Part shown: in pieces, positions 42,688-51,877 of the stretch
How the letters are laid out: each line of letters begins with the position of its first letter
How positions within the stretch are numbered: position 1 is the stretch's first letter
Assembly (NCBI RefSeq): GCF_014203645.1
Contig: NZ_JACHJL010000009.1
Location: 248,001 to 312,000 of the forward strand
Direction of reading: 5' to 3'
DNA from: Streptomyces zagrosensis
GTDB taxonomy: Bacteria; Actinomycetota; Actinomycetes; Streptomycetales; Streptomycetaceae
DNA: 64,000 bases
Made by a program: the position numbers and the translations under genes
The notes under the pieces: generated by a model
Database searches by the model: none
Told to the model about the DNA's origin: nothing
The model's input: the letters and a program-made list of their open reading frames with translations, nothing else

Positions 42688-43916
42688 CAACGGGTTTCCT
42701 CGTGTCGTGGTCCGGCCGGGGCGTCCACCGGGGTGCGGGGCTGGAGGGGGAGGGCGGCGGCGACTTCGAAGCCGCCGTCAGGTCGGGGACCGGCGCTCAG
42801 GTCACCGCCGATGGACTGGGCGCGTTCATGCATGCCCATCAGTCCGTATCCGCCGCCGGCTACCGGCGGGACGGTCCCGCCGTGCGCTGTGCCGTCGTTG
42901 GTGACGGTGATGAGCAGGCGTGAGCTGTCGTAGCCGAGCCGGACTCGGGCCGCGTGGTCGGGTGCGTGTTTCGTGGCGTTGGTCAGGGCTTCTTGGATGA
43001 TGCGGTAGGCGGTCAGGTCCACTCCCGGGGACAGGGGTTGGGCCTCCCCTTCGGTGATGACGGTGACGGTCAGGCCGGCCGATTCGCAGGCTGCTACCAG
43101 TTCGGGCAGGCGATCCAGGCCCGGGGTGGGTTCCAGCGGGTCGGCGTCGGGATCGGCGGTCTGGCGCAGCACACCCACCGTGGCGCGTAGTTCTAGGAGC
43201 GCGGAGGTGGTGGTGCCGACCAGGTCGGCGAGGATTTTGCGGGTCTGCTCGGGTTGGGTGGCGGCGAGGTGGGCAGCGGTGCCGGCTTGGACATGGGCGA
43301 CGGCCATATGGTGGGCGACGGCGTCGTGGAGTTCGCGGGCGATGCGCATGCGTTCCTCGGCGACGCGGAGCCGGGCTTCCTCTTCTCGGGTGCGTTCGGC
43401 GTGCGCGGCGCGGGCCTTGACGGATTCGAGGTAGGCGCGCCGGAAGCGGCTCTTGCCGCCCAAGGACACCGGCAGCAGCAGCCACAGGACCGTGCCCACG
43501 GTCCGGAGGATGAAGTCATCGCCGAGCGGCGCGGCTGCCAGCGAGGTGGCCACCAGCACGGCCACGGTCGCCGAGCTGTAGATGCCGGTGGTGCGCGAAT
43601 CGGTGAGCGCGGCGAGCCAGTACAAGGCGGTCATGACGGGGGCCAGCAGCAAGGGACTAGGCAGGTAGCCCAGGGTGGTCAGCGTGGCAGCCGCGGCGGC
43701 GGTGACCGCGAGGGTGGCACGCGGACGGCTACGGGAGCCCAGGACTGCCGCGCCGGAGATGACCAGAATCCACGCAGGCCACAAGGGGTCCGGGGGCGAG
43801 GACTCGGATGTGCTGATTCGGGCCCCGAAGAGCGTGCAGACGCACAATGCCACCGCCGTCACCACGTCAGCGGCCCGGGCATGGCGTTCCGCGTACCGTT
43901 CGAGGCTGCTGGTCAT
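42687..43916 (-). CDS. Sensor histidine kinase, DesK/NarX-type (HisKA_3)
   Basis: A 409-residue kinase. The first about 155 residues contain four or five hydrophobic helices with short loops, a membrane-embedded sensor. The dimerisation domain has the HisKA_3 phosphoacceptor His197 in RIARELHDAVAHHMAV. The ATPase domain includes AYRIIQEALTNATKHAP and GGGYGLMGMHERAQSIGG. The stop overlaps the response regulator start. This family typically senses envelope stress, including cell-wall-active drugs, which suits the adjacent MMPL exporter; that ligand link is inference. Confidence 0.9.
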   Translation of the reverse strand: MTSSLERYAERHARAADVVTAVALCVCTLFGARISTSESSPPDPLWPAWILVISGAAVLGSRSRPRATLAVTAAAAATLTTLGYLPSPLLLAPVMTALYWLAALTDSRTTGIYSSATVAVLVATSLAAAPLGDDFILRTVGTVLWLLLPVSLGGKSRFRRAYLESVKARAAHAERTREEEARLRVAEERMRIARELHDAVAHHMAVAHVQAGTAAHLAATQPEQTRKILADLVGTTTSALLELRATVGVLRQTADPDADPLEPTPGLDRLPELVAACESAGLTVTVITEGEAQPLSPGVDLTAYRIIQEALTNATKHAPDHAARVRLGYDSSRLLITVTNDGTAHGGTVPPVAGGGYGLMGMHERAQSIGGDLSAGPRPDGGFEVAAALPLQPRTPVDAPAGPRHEETR

Positions 43917-44027
43917 CGCGCTCTCCGTAAGGGAATGTGCCGAGGCCCATGGTCGCCGATGGTGACAAGTACGGGCGCGCGGACCGCCCGAGGCACCTTG
44001 CTCGGACGGTCCTGTGGGCGGAGTTGG

Positions 44028-46352
44028 TCACACGTGCGCCTCGACCGGCCCGTCCGGACCAGGAGCCGGCCTGTCGGATCGCGCGTGGCCGAGTGCCTCG
44101 CCTTCCACATCGACGCGGGGCAGGGCGCGGCCCAGCCACACCGGCAGCCACCAGGCCCGGTCGCCGAGCAGAGCCAGGACGGCGGGCACGATCGCCATAC
44201 GGACCACGAAGGCGTCGAAGAGCACCGCGGCGGCCAGGCCGAACCCCAGCATCTTGATCATCGACCCCTGTTCCCCGATGAACCCGGAGAAGACCGCGAT
44301 CATGATCAGCGCAGCGGCCGTCACCACTCGGGCACTGTGCCGGAACCCGGACACGAGCGCCTGATCGGCAGCCTCCCCGTGGGTGTACGCCTCCCGTATC
44401 CGGGAGACCAGGAAGACCTCGTAGTCCATGGCCAGCCCGAAGACGATGCCCATCATGAAGATCGGCATCAGGCTCATGATCGGCCCGGTCTGCTCCACCC
44501 CGAACAGATCCGCGGCATGTCCCTGCTGGAAGACCAGCACCAGCACACCCAGCGCCGCCAGCACCGAAAGGACGAAACCCAGGGCCGCCTTAATTGGTAC
44601 CAGCACTGACCGAAAGACCACCAGCAGCAGCACCACCGCCAAGCCGCCCACCACCGTCAGATACGGCACCAGCGCGGACTGCACCTTCGCCGCGACGTCG
44701 ATGTTCAGCGCGGTCGTGCCAGTCACCTCGAACGTCGCCGAAGCCTGCTCCTCCACAGCCGGACGATCGCGGCGGATCGTTTCTACCAGGGCCTTGGTCC
44801 TCTTGTCCGTGGGGCTGGTGGACGGGGTGGCCCGGAAAACCGCCGTGTCGCCGGCCTGGTTGAAGCTGGCCTGCGAGACCGACACGACGGCGTCCGTGCC
44901 TCCGATCCGGTCGCTGACGGTGCGTACCGCGGCGTGCGGGTCGGCTGTTCCCCTCGTGTCCACGACGATGGTCAGCGGGCCGTTGAAGCCGGGGCCGAAG
45001 CCCTCAGCGAGCGCGTCGTAAGCCCGCCGCTCGGTGGTGGCGGTGGACTTGGCCTCGTCACCCGGCATGCCCAGTTGCAGTGACGCCATCGGCACGGCCA
45101 GCGCGCCCAAACCCAACACGCCGAGAACCAGCACCGCCACCGGACGACGCAGCACGAAACGAGCCCAGCGCGTGCCTAGGTTGCCCCGCCCGCCCACGCC
45201 CGGGTCGCCACCGCTGGGGAGGACGGCCCGGTCGCTGCCCAGCGTGCGGGCCGAGTGCTTTCGAGTGGGCAGGAACTTCCTGCCTGTGGCGCGGTTACGC
45301 GGCCCGGTGGTGCCGTAACGCGTGTCGGCCTTGCGTGCCCTGCGCGCCAGCACCGCGTTGGGCCAGTACCCGAGCAGCGCGGGGACGACCGTCAGCGCGA
45401 CCAGTACGGCGACCACCACGGCCCCTGCCGCGGCCAGGCCCATCTTTGTCAGCGTCGGAATCCCGACCACCGACAGGCCCGCCAGCGCGATCACCACGGT
45501 GACTCCGGCGAACACGACCGCCGACCCGGCGGTACCCACCGCCACCCCGGCCGCATCCTGCGGTGCCCGGCCGCGCCCGCGCTCCTCCCGATAGCGGGAC
45601 ACCACGAACAGGGCGTAGTCGATGCCCACCGCCAGGCCCAGCATCATCCCGAGGGTGAGCGTGTCCGCGGACAGGCCCAGCGGGCCGGCAAGCAGCAAGA
45701 TCCCGAACAGGCTCACGGCGACGCCCACGATCGCGGTCAGCAGCGGCAGGCCCGCCGCCGCCAGGGACCCGAACGTGAACAGCAGCACGACCGCCGCCGC
45801 CGAGAGGCCGACGATCTCCGCGACTCCGCCGGGCCCGCCACCGCTGTCCATCGCCGACCCACCGGTCTCCACCGTCAAGCCCGCCGCCCGCGCCTGGTCC
45901 GCCGTCTTGTCCACCGCCGCCCGGCTGGCGTCGGTGACCTCGGAGGACTCCACCTTGTAGGTGACGGTCGCATACGCCGTCGAACCGTCCTTGCTGACGG
46001 CCTCCGACGCGAACGGGTCCGCGACATTGGCCACCTGTGGGCCGCTGCCCAGCGAGCCCACCGCGTCCTCGACAGCCTTCCGCAGGTCGCCCGCGGTCGC
46101 CTTCTGCCCGTCCGGGGCGACGAAGACGACCTGGGCGGTGGCGCCGTCCGCAGCCGCCCCGGGAAAACGCTCCTCCATGAGATCGAACGCCTTTTGCGAT
46201 TCGATTCCCGGCATCGAGAATTCCTCGTCCGAGGGCCCCGACGCCTGCGCAGCGCCCACCACGACTGCGGCCAGCACCCCCAGCCACACCACGATGACCC
46301 AGCCACGTCGCCGAAAAGCGCCGCGCCCGAGCCGATACAGAAAAGTCGCCAC
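44028..46352 (-). CDS. MMPL-family transporter
   Basis: A 774-residue RND-superfamily permease with about 12 TM helices. The large extracytoplasmic loops follow TM1 and TM7. FYRLGRGAFRRRGWVIVVWL-type start, GVAVGIDYALFVVSRYREE (TM4 motif) and GLAMDYEVFLVSRIREAY (TM10 motif) are the MMPL hallmarks with the two conserved Asp residues. A cytoplasmic stretch before TM7 is basic and variable. The first loop is rich in charged residues. It is co-directional with the two-component system 110 bases downstream and probably controlled by it. Substrates of MMPL proteins include lipids and drugs. Confidence 0.9.
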   Translation of the reverse strand: MATFLYRLGRGAFRRRGWVIVVWLGVLAAVVVGAAQASGPSDEEFSMPGIESQKAFDLMEERFPGAAADGATAQVVFVAPDGQKATAGDLRKAVEDAVGSLGSGPQVANVADPFASEAVSKDGSTAYATVTYKVESSEVTDASRAAVDKTADQARAAGLTVETGGSAMDSGGGPGGVAEIVGLSAAAVVLLFTFGSLAAAGLPLLTAIVGVAVSLFGILLLAGPLGLSADTLTLGMMLGLAVGIDYALFVVSRYREERGRGRAPQDAAGVAVGTAGSAVVFAGVTVVIALAGLSVVGIPTLTKMGLAAAGAVVVAVLVALTVVPALLGYWPNAVLARRARKADTRYGTTGPRNRATGRKFLPTRKHSARTLGSDRAVLPSGGDPGVGGRGNLGTRWARFVLRRPVAVLVLGVLGLGALAVPMASLQLGMPGDEAKSTATTERRAYDALAEGFGPGFNGPLTIVVDTRGTADPHAAVRTVSDRIGGTDAVVSVSQASFNQAGDTAVFRATPSTSPTDKRTKALVETIRRDRPAVEEQASATFEVTGTTALNIDVAAKVQSALVPYLTVVGGLAVVLLLVVFRSVLVPIKAALGFVLSVLAALGVLVLVFQQGHAADLFGVEQTGPIMSLMPIFMMGIVFGLAMDYEVFLVSRIREAYTHGEAADQALVSGFRHSARVVTAAALIMIAVFSGFIGEQGSMIKMLGFGLAAAVLFDAFVVRMAIVPAVLALLGDRAWWLPVWLGRALPRVDVEGEALGHARSDRPAPGPDGPVEAHV

Positions 46353-46441
46353 GTCAGGGTCTCCACATTCATAAGCGATGACCGCTCAAGGCTCGTCCGG
46401 GAAGACCCGTCCCGTCGTCATGCCGCTACGGACACTGCGAC

Positions 46442-46480
46442 CTACTGAAATCACACGACCAACTACTGAAATCGCAGTAG
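46442..46480 (-). promoter_or_regulatory. Repeated CTACTGAAATC and inverted CTACTG/CAGTAG upstream of MMPL gene
   Basis: CTACTGAAATC occurs at 46442-46452 and 46463-46473, 21 bases (two helix turns) apart. The second copy is part of CTACTG (46463-46468) / CAGTAG (46475-46480). This is the promoter region of the MMPL gene. Such phased copies fit binding of a NarL-type regulator dimer. Confidence 0.55.
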
Positions 46481-46672
46481 GCGACCACGAAGCCACCCGC
46501 TTCGACCGCAGACACTGCCCATGCCAGGACCTGTCAACCACCCTTGCTTGAGGGCTTATCGGAGCCGGCGGATCACCAGCTCGGTGACGATCAGCGGACG
46601 TCGCGATTGAGGGTATTGGCGGTGTTGGCGGTGTTGGCGGTGTTGGCCTTCGACCGTGCGCCCCGCCCCCAC

Positions 46673-46900
46673 TCACTCGAACGCAATGCACAGACCGTCA
46701 GGGCGTGTTCGACCGCCGTAAGTAGCCGTGGCGGCAGACCAGCTCGGGCCCGATGTGCTCGACGAACTCACCTTGTCCGACAGGCTGCCCGGGTCGTGTT
46801 CGGCACAGGTCAGCAGAGCGTCCAGGACACGGGCGACCGCCGTGTCGTTGGTGTTGTCCAAACCGGTCTCGGCGGTCAGCGGACGGGCGTGGGTCCTCAT
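46673..46900 (-). CDS. Possible small gene or remnant (75 codons)
   Basis: Reads from an ATG at 46900 with AAGAAGG upstream. The first 45 residues have good codon bias (TAETGLDNTNDTAVARVLDA, CAEHDPGSLSDK), but bias drops after LSDK, where a frame shift into EFVEHIGPELVCRHGYLRR would keep a better sequence. I do not recognise the family. It may be a frameshifted pseudogene in this gene-poor stretch. Confidence 0.25.
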   Translation of the reverse strand: MRTHARPLTAETGLDNTNDTAVARVLDALLTCAEHDPGSLSDKVSSSSTSGPSWSAATATYGGRTRPDGLCIAFE

Positions 46901-47940
46901 AAGAATCGCGCCTTCTTCGGGCGGAACGGGACTCGCCGAGCGTCATGTTGACCAAGCCTGTTACCGGGTCAATAACCATTCGTTGAGCAGGACTTGGAGC
47001 TCGGGGGCCGCCCAGAGGGCCCGGCCCTCGACTCACTCCCCCTAGTGGGAGACGTCCCGCCCGGTGTAGTCGGGCCGGTGCTGGACGAACAGTGGGTTGA
47101 TCGCGGAAATGTGGCCTTCGCGATGGCCTTGTAGGTCGCAGTGCGTGGCACCACAGGAAAACAACCAGGGCAACAATCAGGAAAACAGCCAGCGTCCTTT
47201 GCTTGTGATGTCTGCGACGCCTTGAGACGGAGGCCGGCGACTCGCGTGGATGGGGCCTTGATCCGCGTCGGAATTTGTGCGGATTCACCTGGCCAATGCC
47301 TTGGAAAGGGGCTTTTCGGGGACGGGGTGTTTTCTCGCCGTGCACGGCTGTGCATGCGGTGGGGTAGGCGCTGTGCAGCCGCGCATTGCCGAACGTCTCG
47401 GTGATGTGAACGCGGGCGGCGTTGACGACGGGGGCGAATGCCGCTGGCACTCGATCCAGTGTGCCTTCGCGTGCAGTCGTTCCGTCGTGGTCCAGCCCTC
47501 GTTCGCTCATGAGGTCACTGTGCTGCTGTGCGCTGCGGGGCGGATGTGCGAGGCGATGCCGCAGGTTCCGCGAGCGCGGGCGGCGGCCTGCGGTGGGCAG
47601 CTGGTCTGAGGCTGGTGGCGGAACATCGTCTAGTCGAGTGGCGGTGTGCGCGATTCGGGCAGAGCGCCGGCCAGTCCGTGGACGGTGCGGCTGTGGTGAC
47701 GGCGGCGAGCCGTTCGGGGACGACGACGCGTCGCATGCCGCCAGAGGCTTCTTGTTCGGCGACGCGCCGCCAGACCGTGTTGATGCCGAGCCAGTGCAGG
47801 GCAGCCAGGTTGCTGGTGTCGGAGGCAGCGGCCTCGTGCCGGGCGGGTGTCGCAAGAGCCCCGAGGCGATCCGAAGCTTCACGTCACAGTTCTCGGCTGA
47901 GTAGGACAACCAACGGCTGATCGCTCACAGCGAACAGCGT
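46901..47940. other. Gene-poor, decayed-looking region upstream of lon
   Basis: About 1 kb with no intact recognisable gene. A minus-strand frame spans it but is Arg/Pro/His-rich with no family pattern; short scraps such as NPLFVQHRPDYTGRDVSH (near 47045-47105, minus) and INTVWRRVAEQEASGGMRR (near 47730-47790, minus) look like former coding sequence. No terminal repeats or tRNA are seen. Together with the istB-like scar this suggests a degraded insertion. Confidence 0.45.
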
Positions 47941-47968
47941 CTGGGGAACATTGGGAGCCGTAGCAGCA

Positions 47969-47987
47969 TTGAGTCGGTATAACTCAA
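47969..47987 (+). promoter_or_regulatory. HAIR element (HspR operator) in front of lon
   Basis: TTGAGT-N7-ACTCAA at 47969-47987 matches the HAIR consensus CTTGAGT-N7-ACTCAAG at 12 of 14 arm positions, bound by the HspR repressor. It is 22 bases before the lon start. In Streptomyces lon, dnaK and clpB are HspR-controlled, so heat-shock derepression of this gene is expected. TATAAC inside the element could be the -10 region. Confidence 0.88.
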
Positions 47988-48009
47988 CTTGCCTGCCGAA
48001 GGGGAGATC

Positions 48010-50463
48010 ATGGCTTCGCTGTCTACACCGCTCACGCTGCCCGTGCTGCCGCTCGATGACGAGGTCGTGCTGCCCGGCATGGTGGTGCCGCTCGATCTGA
48101 CGGACGCGGATGTACGAGCCGCCGTAGAGGCGGCCCAGGCCGCTGCTGGGCCCAGCGGGACCGCCGCCGGCAGCAGCGGAAAACCGCAGGTGCTGCTCGT
48201 ACCGAGGATCGAGGGCACGTACGCGGGAGTGGGCACGCTCGGCACTGTCGAACAGGTCGGCCGACTCTCTGACGGCGACCCCGGCGCGCTCATCCGCGGC
48301 GTGCATCGGGTCCGGGTCGGCGCCGGGACGACCGGTCCGGGCGCCGCGCTGTGGATCGAGGGCACCCCGGTAGAGGAGACCGGCCCAGACTCCAGCGCCA
48401 TTTCGCCCGGCTCCCAGGCTGAGCTGATGAAGGAGTACAAGGCGCTGGCCACGAGCTGGCTGCGCAAGCGCGGTGCCTGGCAGGTCGTGGACCGGGTCCA
48501 GCAAATCGACGACGTCTCCCAGCTCGCCGACAACTCTGGCTACCTGCCCTTCCTCACTGTTGCCCAGCGCCTGGAACTCTTGGAGACCCTCGACCCGGTC
48601 GCCCGACTGAGGCTCGCCATGGGTTGGCTCCGCGAGCACCTGGCCGAGCAGGACGTGGCCGAGTCCATCGCCAAGGACGTACAGAACGGCGTCGACAAGC
48701 AGCAGCGCGAGTTCCTGCTGCGCCGCCAGCTTGAGGCAGTGCGCAAGGAACTGTCCGAGCTCAACGGCGACAGCGAGGACGAGTCCGGTGACTACCGGGC
48801 CCGCGTCGAGGCCGCTGACCTGCCGGAAAAGGTCCGCGATGCGGCGCTCAAGGAGGTTGACAAGCTGGAGCGGGCCTCGGATCAAAGCCCCGAAGGCGGC
48901 TGGATCAGGACCTGGCTGGACACGGTTTTGGAGCTGCCGTGGAACAAGCGGACCGAGGACGCGTACGACATCAAGGGCGCGCAGCAGGTTCTCGACGCCG
49001 ACCACGCCGGGCTCAAGGACGTCAAGGAGCGCATCACCGAGTATCTGGCCGTACGCAAGCGGCGCGCCGACCGAGGTCTCGGCGTGGTGGGCGGTCGCCG
49101 AGGCGGCGCCGTGCTCGCCCTCGTCGGTCCACCCGGCGTCGGCAAGACCTCGCTCGGTGAGTCGGTGGCCCGCGCCATGGGGCGCGAGTTCGTTCGGGTC
49201 GCGCTCGGTGGCGTGCGGGACGAGGCAGAGATCCGTGGCCACCGTCGTACGTACGTGGGCGCCTTGCCGGGCCGAATCGTACGGGCCGTCAAGGAGGCCG
49301 GTTCGATGAACCCGGTGGTTTTGCTCGACGAGATCGACAAGGTCGGTTCGGACTTCCGAGGTGACCCGTCCGCCGCACTCCTCGAAGTGCTCGATCCCGC
49401 GCAGAACCACACCTTCCGGGACCACTACCTGGAGGTTGAACTGGACCTGTCCGACGTCGTGTTCCTGGCTACCGCCAATGTGCTAGAAGCCATCCCGGAG
49501 GCGCTGCTCGACCGGATGGACGTCGTGCGGCTTGACGGCTACACGGAGGATGAGAAAGTCACCATCGCCCGCGACCACCTGCTCCCCCGCCAGTTGGAGC
49601 GTGCCGGCATCGAACCGGGTGAGGTCGTGTTGGAGGACACGGCGCTGCGCAAGCTAGCGGGGGAGTACACCCGCGAGGCCGGCGTACGTAACCTGGAACG
49701 GTCGGTGGCGCGGCTGCTGCGCAAGGTGGCCGCCGAGCACGAAATGGGCGACCGCGAGCTGCCGTTCGTCGTCGGCCCCGATGAGCTGCGCCCCCTGATC
49801 GGGCGTCCGCACCACACTCCCGAGGCCGCCCAGGACCCGGCCGAGCGGCGTACCGCCGTCCCTGGCGTGGTCACCGGGCTAGCGGTGACGGGTGCCGGGG
49901 GCGACGTGCTCTACGTGGAGGCGTCACTGGCCGACCCCGAAACCGGCGGTGCTGGCCTGACGTTGACGGGGCAGCTCGGTGATGTCATGAAGGAATCTGC
50001 GCAGATCGCGCTGTCCTTCCTACGTTCGCATGGAGCGGAGCTGGAGCTTCCGGTCGCAGATCTGAAGGAACGCGGCGTCCATCTGCACGTACCGGCCGGC
50101 GCGGTCCCCAAGGACGGCCCGAGCGCGGGCATCACCATGACGACCGCGCTCGCGTCGCTGCTGTCGGGCCGTCAGGTGCGCCCGGACGTGGCGATGACCG
50201 GTGAGGTGTCGCTGACCGGTCGGGTGCTGCCCATCGGTGGCGTCAAGCAGAAGCTGCTGGCCGCACATCGGGCCGGAATCACGACTGTGATCATTCCTAA
50301 GCGCAACGAGCCCGACCTCGACGACGTCCCCGCCGAGGTGCTCGAACGGCTCGACGTACACCCCGTTTCGGACGTACGGCGGGTTCTTGAGCTGGCGCTA
50401 CACCCGGCATCTGAGTCCGATGTGAAGTCGGACAAGGACGTTCGGGCTGTGGTCGCCGCGTGA
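48010..50463 (+). CDS. lon: ATP-dependent protease La (Lon)
   Basis: An 817-residue Lon. The N-terminal substrate-binding domain spans about residues 5-210 (LPVLPLDDEVVLPGMVVPL). The AAA+ module follows with Walker A GPPGVGKTS (about 372-380) and Walker B VVLLDEIDKV (about 436-445), and sensor residues after DVVFLATANVLEAIPEALLDRMD. The C-terminal protease has the Ser-Lys dyad: PKDGPSAGITM (Ser near 703) and GGVKQKLLAA (Lys near 746). ATG 48010 has AAGGGGAG. It degrades misfolded proteins in the cytoplasm. HAIR operator upstream; hairpin terminator downstream. Confidence 0.96.
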   Translation: MASLSTPLTLPVLPLDDEVVLPGMVVPLDLTDADVRAAVEAAQAAAGPSGTAAGSSGKPQVLLVPRIEGTYAGVGTLGTVEQVGRLSDGDPGALIRGVHRVRVGAGTTGPGAALWIEGTPVEETGPDSSAISPGSQAELMKEYKALATSWLRKRGAWQVVDRVQQIDDVSQLADNSGYLPFLTVAQRLELLETLDPVARLRLAMGWLREHLAEQDVAESIAKDVQNGVDKQQREFLLRRQLEAVRKELSELNGDSEDESGDYRARVEAADLPEKVRDAALKEVDKLERASDQSPEGGWIRTWLDTVLELPWNKRTEDAYDIKGAQQVLDADHAGLKDVKERITEYLAVRKRRADRGLGVVGGRRGGAVLALVGPPGVGKTSLGESVARAMGREFVRVALGGVRDEAEIRGHRRTYVGALPGRIVRAVKEAGSMNPVVLLDEIDKVGSDFRGDPSAALLEVLDPAQNHTFRDHYLEVELDLSDVVFLATANVLEAIPEALLDRMDVVRLDGYTEDEKVTIARDHLLPRQLERAGIEPGEVVLEDTALRKLAGEYTREAGVRNLERSVARLLRKVAAEHEMGDRELPFVVGPDELRPLIGRPHHTPEAAQDPAERRTAVPGVVTGLAVTGAGGDVLYVEASLADPETGGAGLTLTGQLGDVMKESAQIALSFLRSHGAELELPVADLKERGVHLHVPAGAVPKDGPSAGITMTTALASLLSGRQVRPDVAMTGEVSLTGRVLPIGGVKQKLLAAHRAGITTVIIPKRNEPDLDDVPAEVLERLDVHPVSDVRRVLELALHPASESDVKSDKDVRAVVAA

Positions 50464-50617
50464 GCTGAGCGGGGTCGCGCTCCAAGCCCTCGTTCGATGG
50501 CGGGCCTGCGCTTAGGGCCGACCCACGAGGACGCTATTGGTCGATGTGTCCCCGAGGCCCGGCCCGTGGCCGCCGCGGGGCAAACCTTGGTACCGATATG
50601 CCCGACGGGCTTTCGCT

Positions 50618-50645
50618 GGCTCCCTCCGCTGAGGCGGAGGGAGCC
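50618..50645. terminator. Terminator hairpin after lon
   Basis: GGCTCCCTCCGC (50618-50629) and GCGGAGGGAGCC (50634-50645) form a perfect 12-bp stem with a 4-base loop (TGAG). It lies between lon and a convergent lipoprotein gene. Confidence 0.85.
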
Positions 50646-50664
50646 GTACCGTTGTCACCCGTGG

Positions 50665-50694
50665 CCGTTTCCGGAGGGCGGGTTCCGGAAACGG
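50665..50694. terminator. Second hairpin in the lon/lipoprotein intergenic region
   Basis: CCGTTTCCGGA (50665-50675) pairs with TCCGGAAACGG (50684-50694), 8-base loop, perfect. It probably serves the opposite-strand lipoprotein gene. Confidence 0.65.
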
Positions 50695-50777
50695 GCTTGG
50701 TCGTTGGGGCCGTCGTGGTCGTCGGGATCATTGGGGTCACTGGGCTGCGGGCTCGGGCCGAGGTATGCCGGGTGACG

Positions 50778-51299
50778 TCAATTGGGGGCGAGCCTCAGCA
50801 CGGCGTTGCCCTCGTTCACGGCGACGACCTCGATGAGCAACCCGTTCTCACGGGCTGCGCTCTGCCAGCCCATCGTGACAGTGAATTCGCCGTTGCCGGA
50901 TGAGGAACTGCAATAGGTCCCGCTGCACCCGCCGCCGCCCTGTTGCCCCAGGTAGCGTCCGCTGATGCTCACTCTGCCGGAGGCGATCGATCGCACGCGC
51001 AGCGAGGCCACTTGCAGGCGCGCAGGCACCGAGATGCGAGCGGAACTGTCTACGCGCACCTCGCATCGCCCATCGGCGCACGCGGAGAGCATTACACCGT
51101 CAGCCGCCCTGGGCAACGCGGGCTTGGGGGATGACGATACGGACTCCGAGGGTCCCTCGGATGTGGGACCCGAGGTGCCCACAGTGCTCTCGTCGCTCCC
51201 CTTCGAGGCGGCGTCATCGGAGGTGTTGGAGCCACACCCGGAAACCACGAGGAGCACCGCGGTCATGAGCGGGATTAGGTCAGCGCGTTGGATGGCCAT
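50778..51299 (-). CDS. Putative secreted lipoprotein
   Basis: A 173-residue protein. The N-terminal signal (hydrophobic LIPLMTAVLLVV) ends in a lipobox V-S-G-C22, so the mature protein is lipid-anchored at Cys22. A Ser/Thr/Gly/Glu linker (about 25-65) follows, then a beta-rich domain with paired Cys residues (SACADGRCEVR and GCSGTYCSS). The ATG at 51299 is chosen; the next upstream in-frame start is a TTG. Family not recognised. It converges on lon across two hairpins and is divergent from the oxidoreductase region. Confidence 0.75.
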   Translation of the reverse strand: MAIQRADLIPLMTAVLLVVSGCGSNTSDDAASKGSDESTVGTSGPTSEGPSESVSSSPKPALPRAADGVMLSACADGRCEVRVDSSARISVPARLQVASLRVRSIASGRVSISGRYLGQQGGGGCSGTYCSSSSGNGEFTVTMGWQSAARENGLLIEVVAVNEGNAVLRLAPN

Positions 51300-51307
51300 G
51301 TCGCGCA

Positions 51308-51758
51308 ATGTAGGCCACCTGCACGGGACCCGTCCCGGCGTTCACGCCGCCTTTCCGGGCGCCTTTCTATCCTGCTCCGATCAACGCCTTTCGTCTGGCT
51401 CTATGACGGTTTTCGCTGGTCAGGCTGGTGGGTGACGGAGGTGTGAACCCGTGTGCCGGCGGTCCACTGTTGAGCGCCAAGTGGCGGGCGAGCTGGACGA
51501 CGAGAACATCGGGCAGGGCGTCGGGAGCAGCGGTCGGTGGGGCTCTTGGCCACGGGGGGCCGAAGGGCCGCACGCAACGACACTGTCGGCAGGGGTGTTG
51601 CGCGATTGGCGGTTCGGAATCGGTCGCCCACACGCCGGTCTTGAGGTCTGGGCGTTCGCCGGCAGCCCATAGCGGCTGGGAATCGGTCCATCGAACGCTG
51701 CTGGCGACTAAGACCGAACTCGAAAGAGTGATTGGGTCGTTGGCGCCCCCGGCAAGCC
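51308..51758. other. Intergenic stretch between lipoprotein and oxidoreductase promoter
   Basis: About 450 bases with no convincing coding frame on either strand. The open plus frame runs on into the oxidoreductase but has no family pattern here. No RNA motif is seen. Confidence 0.5.
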
Positions 51759-51788
51759 TTGACAGTCAGACAGGTCTGTCTGTTAACT
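51759..51788 (+). promoter_or_regulatory. Promoter of the NAD(P)H oxidoreductase gene with operator 1 inside
   Basis: TTGACA (51759-51764) and a TTAACT -10 (51783-51788) with an 18-base spacer. The operator CAGACAG-GT-CTGTCTG (51767-51782) lies between them, the classical position for repression. Confidence 0.7.
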
Positions 51789-51797
51789 TTCTCGTAC

Positions 51798-51813
51798 CAG
51801 ACAGACCTGTCTG
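51798..51813 (+). promoter_or_regulatory. TetR operator 2 upstream of the oxidoreductase gene
   Basis: CAGACAG-AC-CTGTCTG, 31 bases centre-to-centre from operator 1. The near-identical site at 53586-53601 upstream of the TetR gene shows that they form one regulon. Confidence 0.75.
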
Positions 51814-51877
51814 TTCGTATCTTACCTATGTCTGTGCGGCCTGGGTTGTACGCGCCGCCATCGAACAGGAGACTTCC

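Noticed and set aside
46698..47909. A 403-codon minus-strand frame upstream of lon
   Set aside because: Arg/Pro/His-rich, no domain and irregular codon bias; more likely open by base composition. Only a few scraps within it look like former coding sequence.
50534..50740. A 68-codon minus-strand frame after lon
   Set aside because: It spans two hairpin terminators and is Thr/Pro/Ser-rich without a family pattern.
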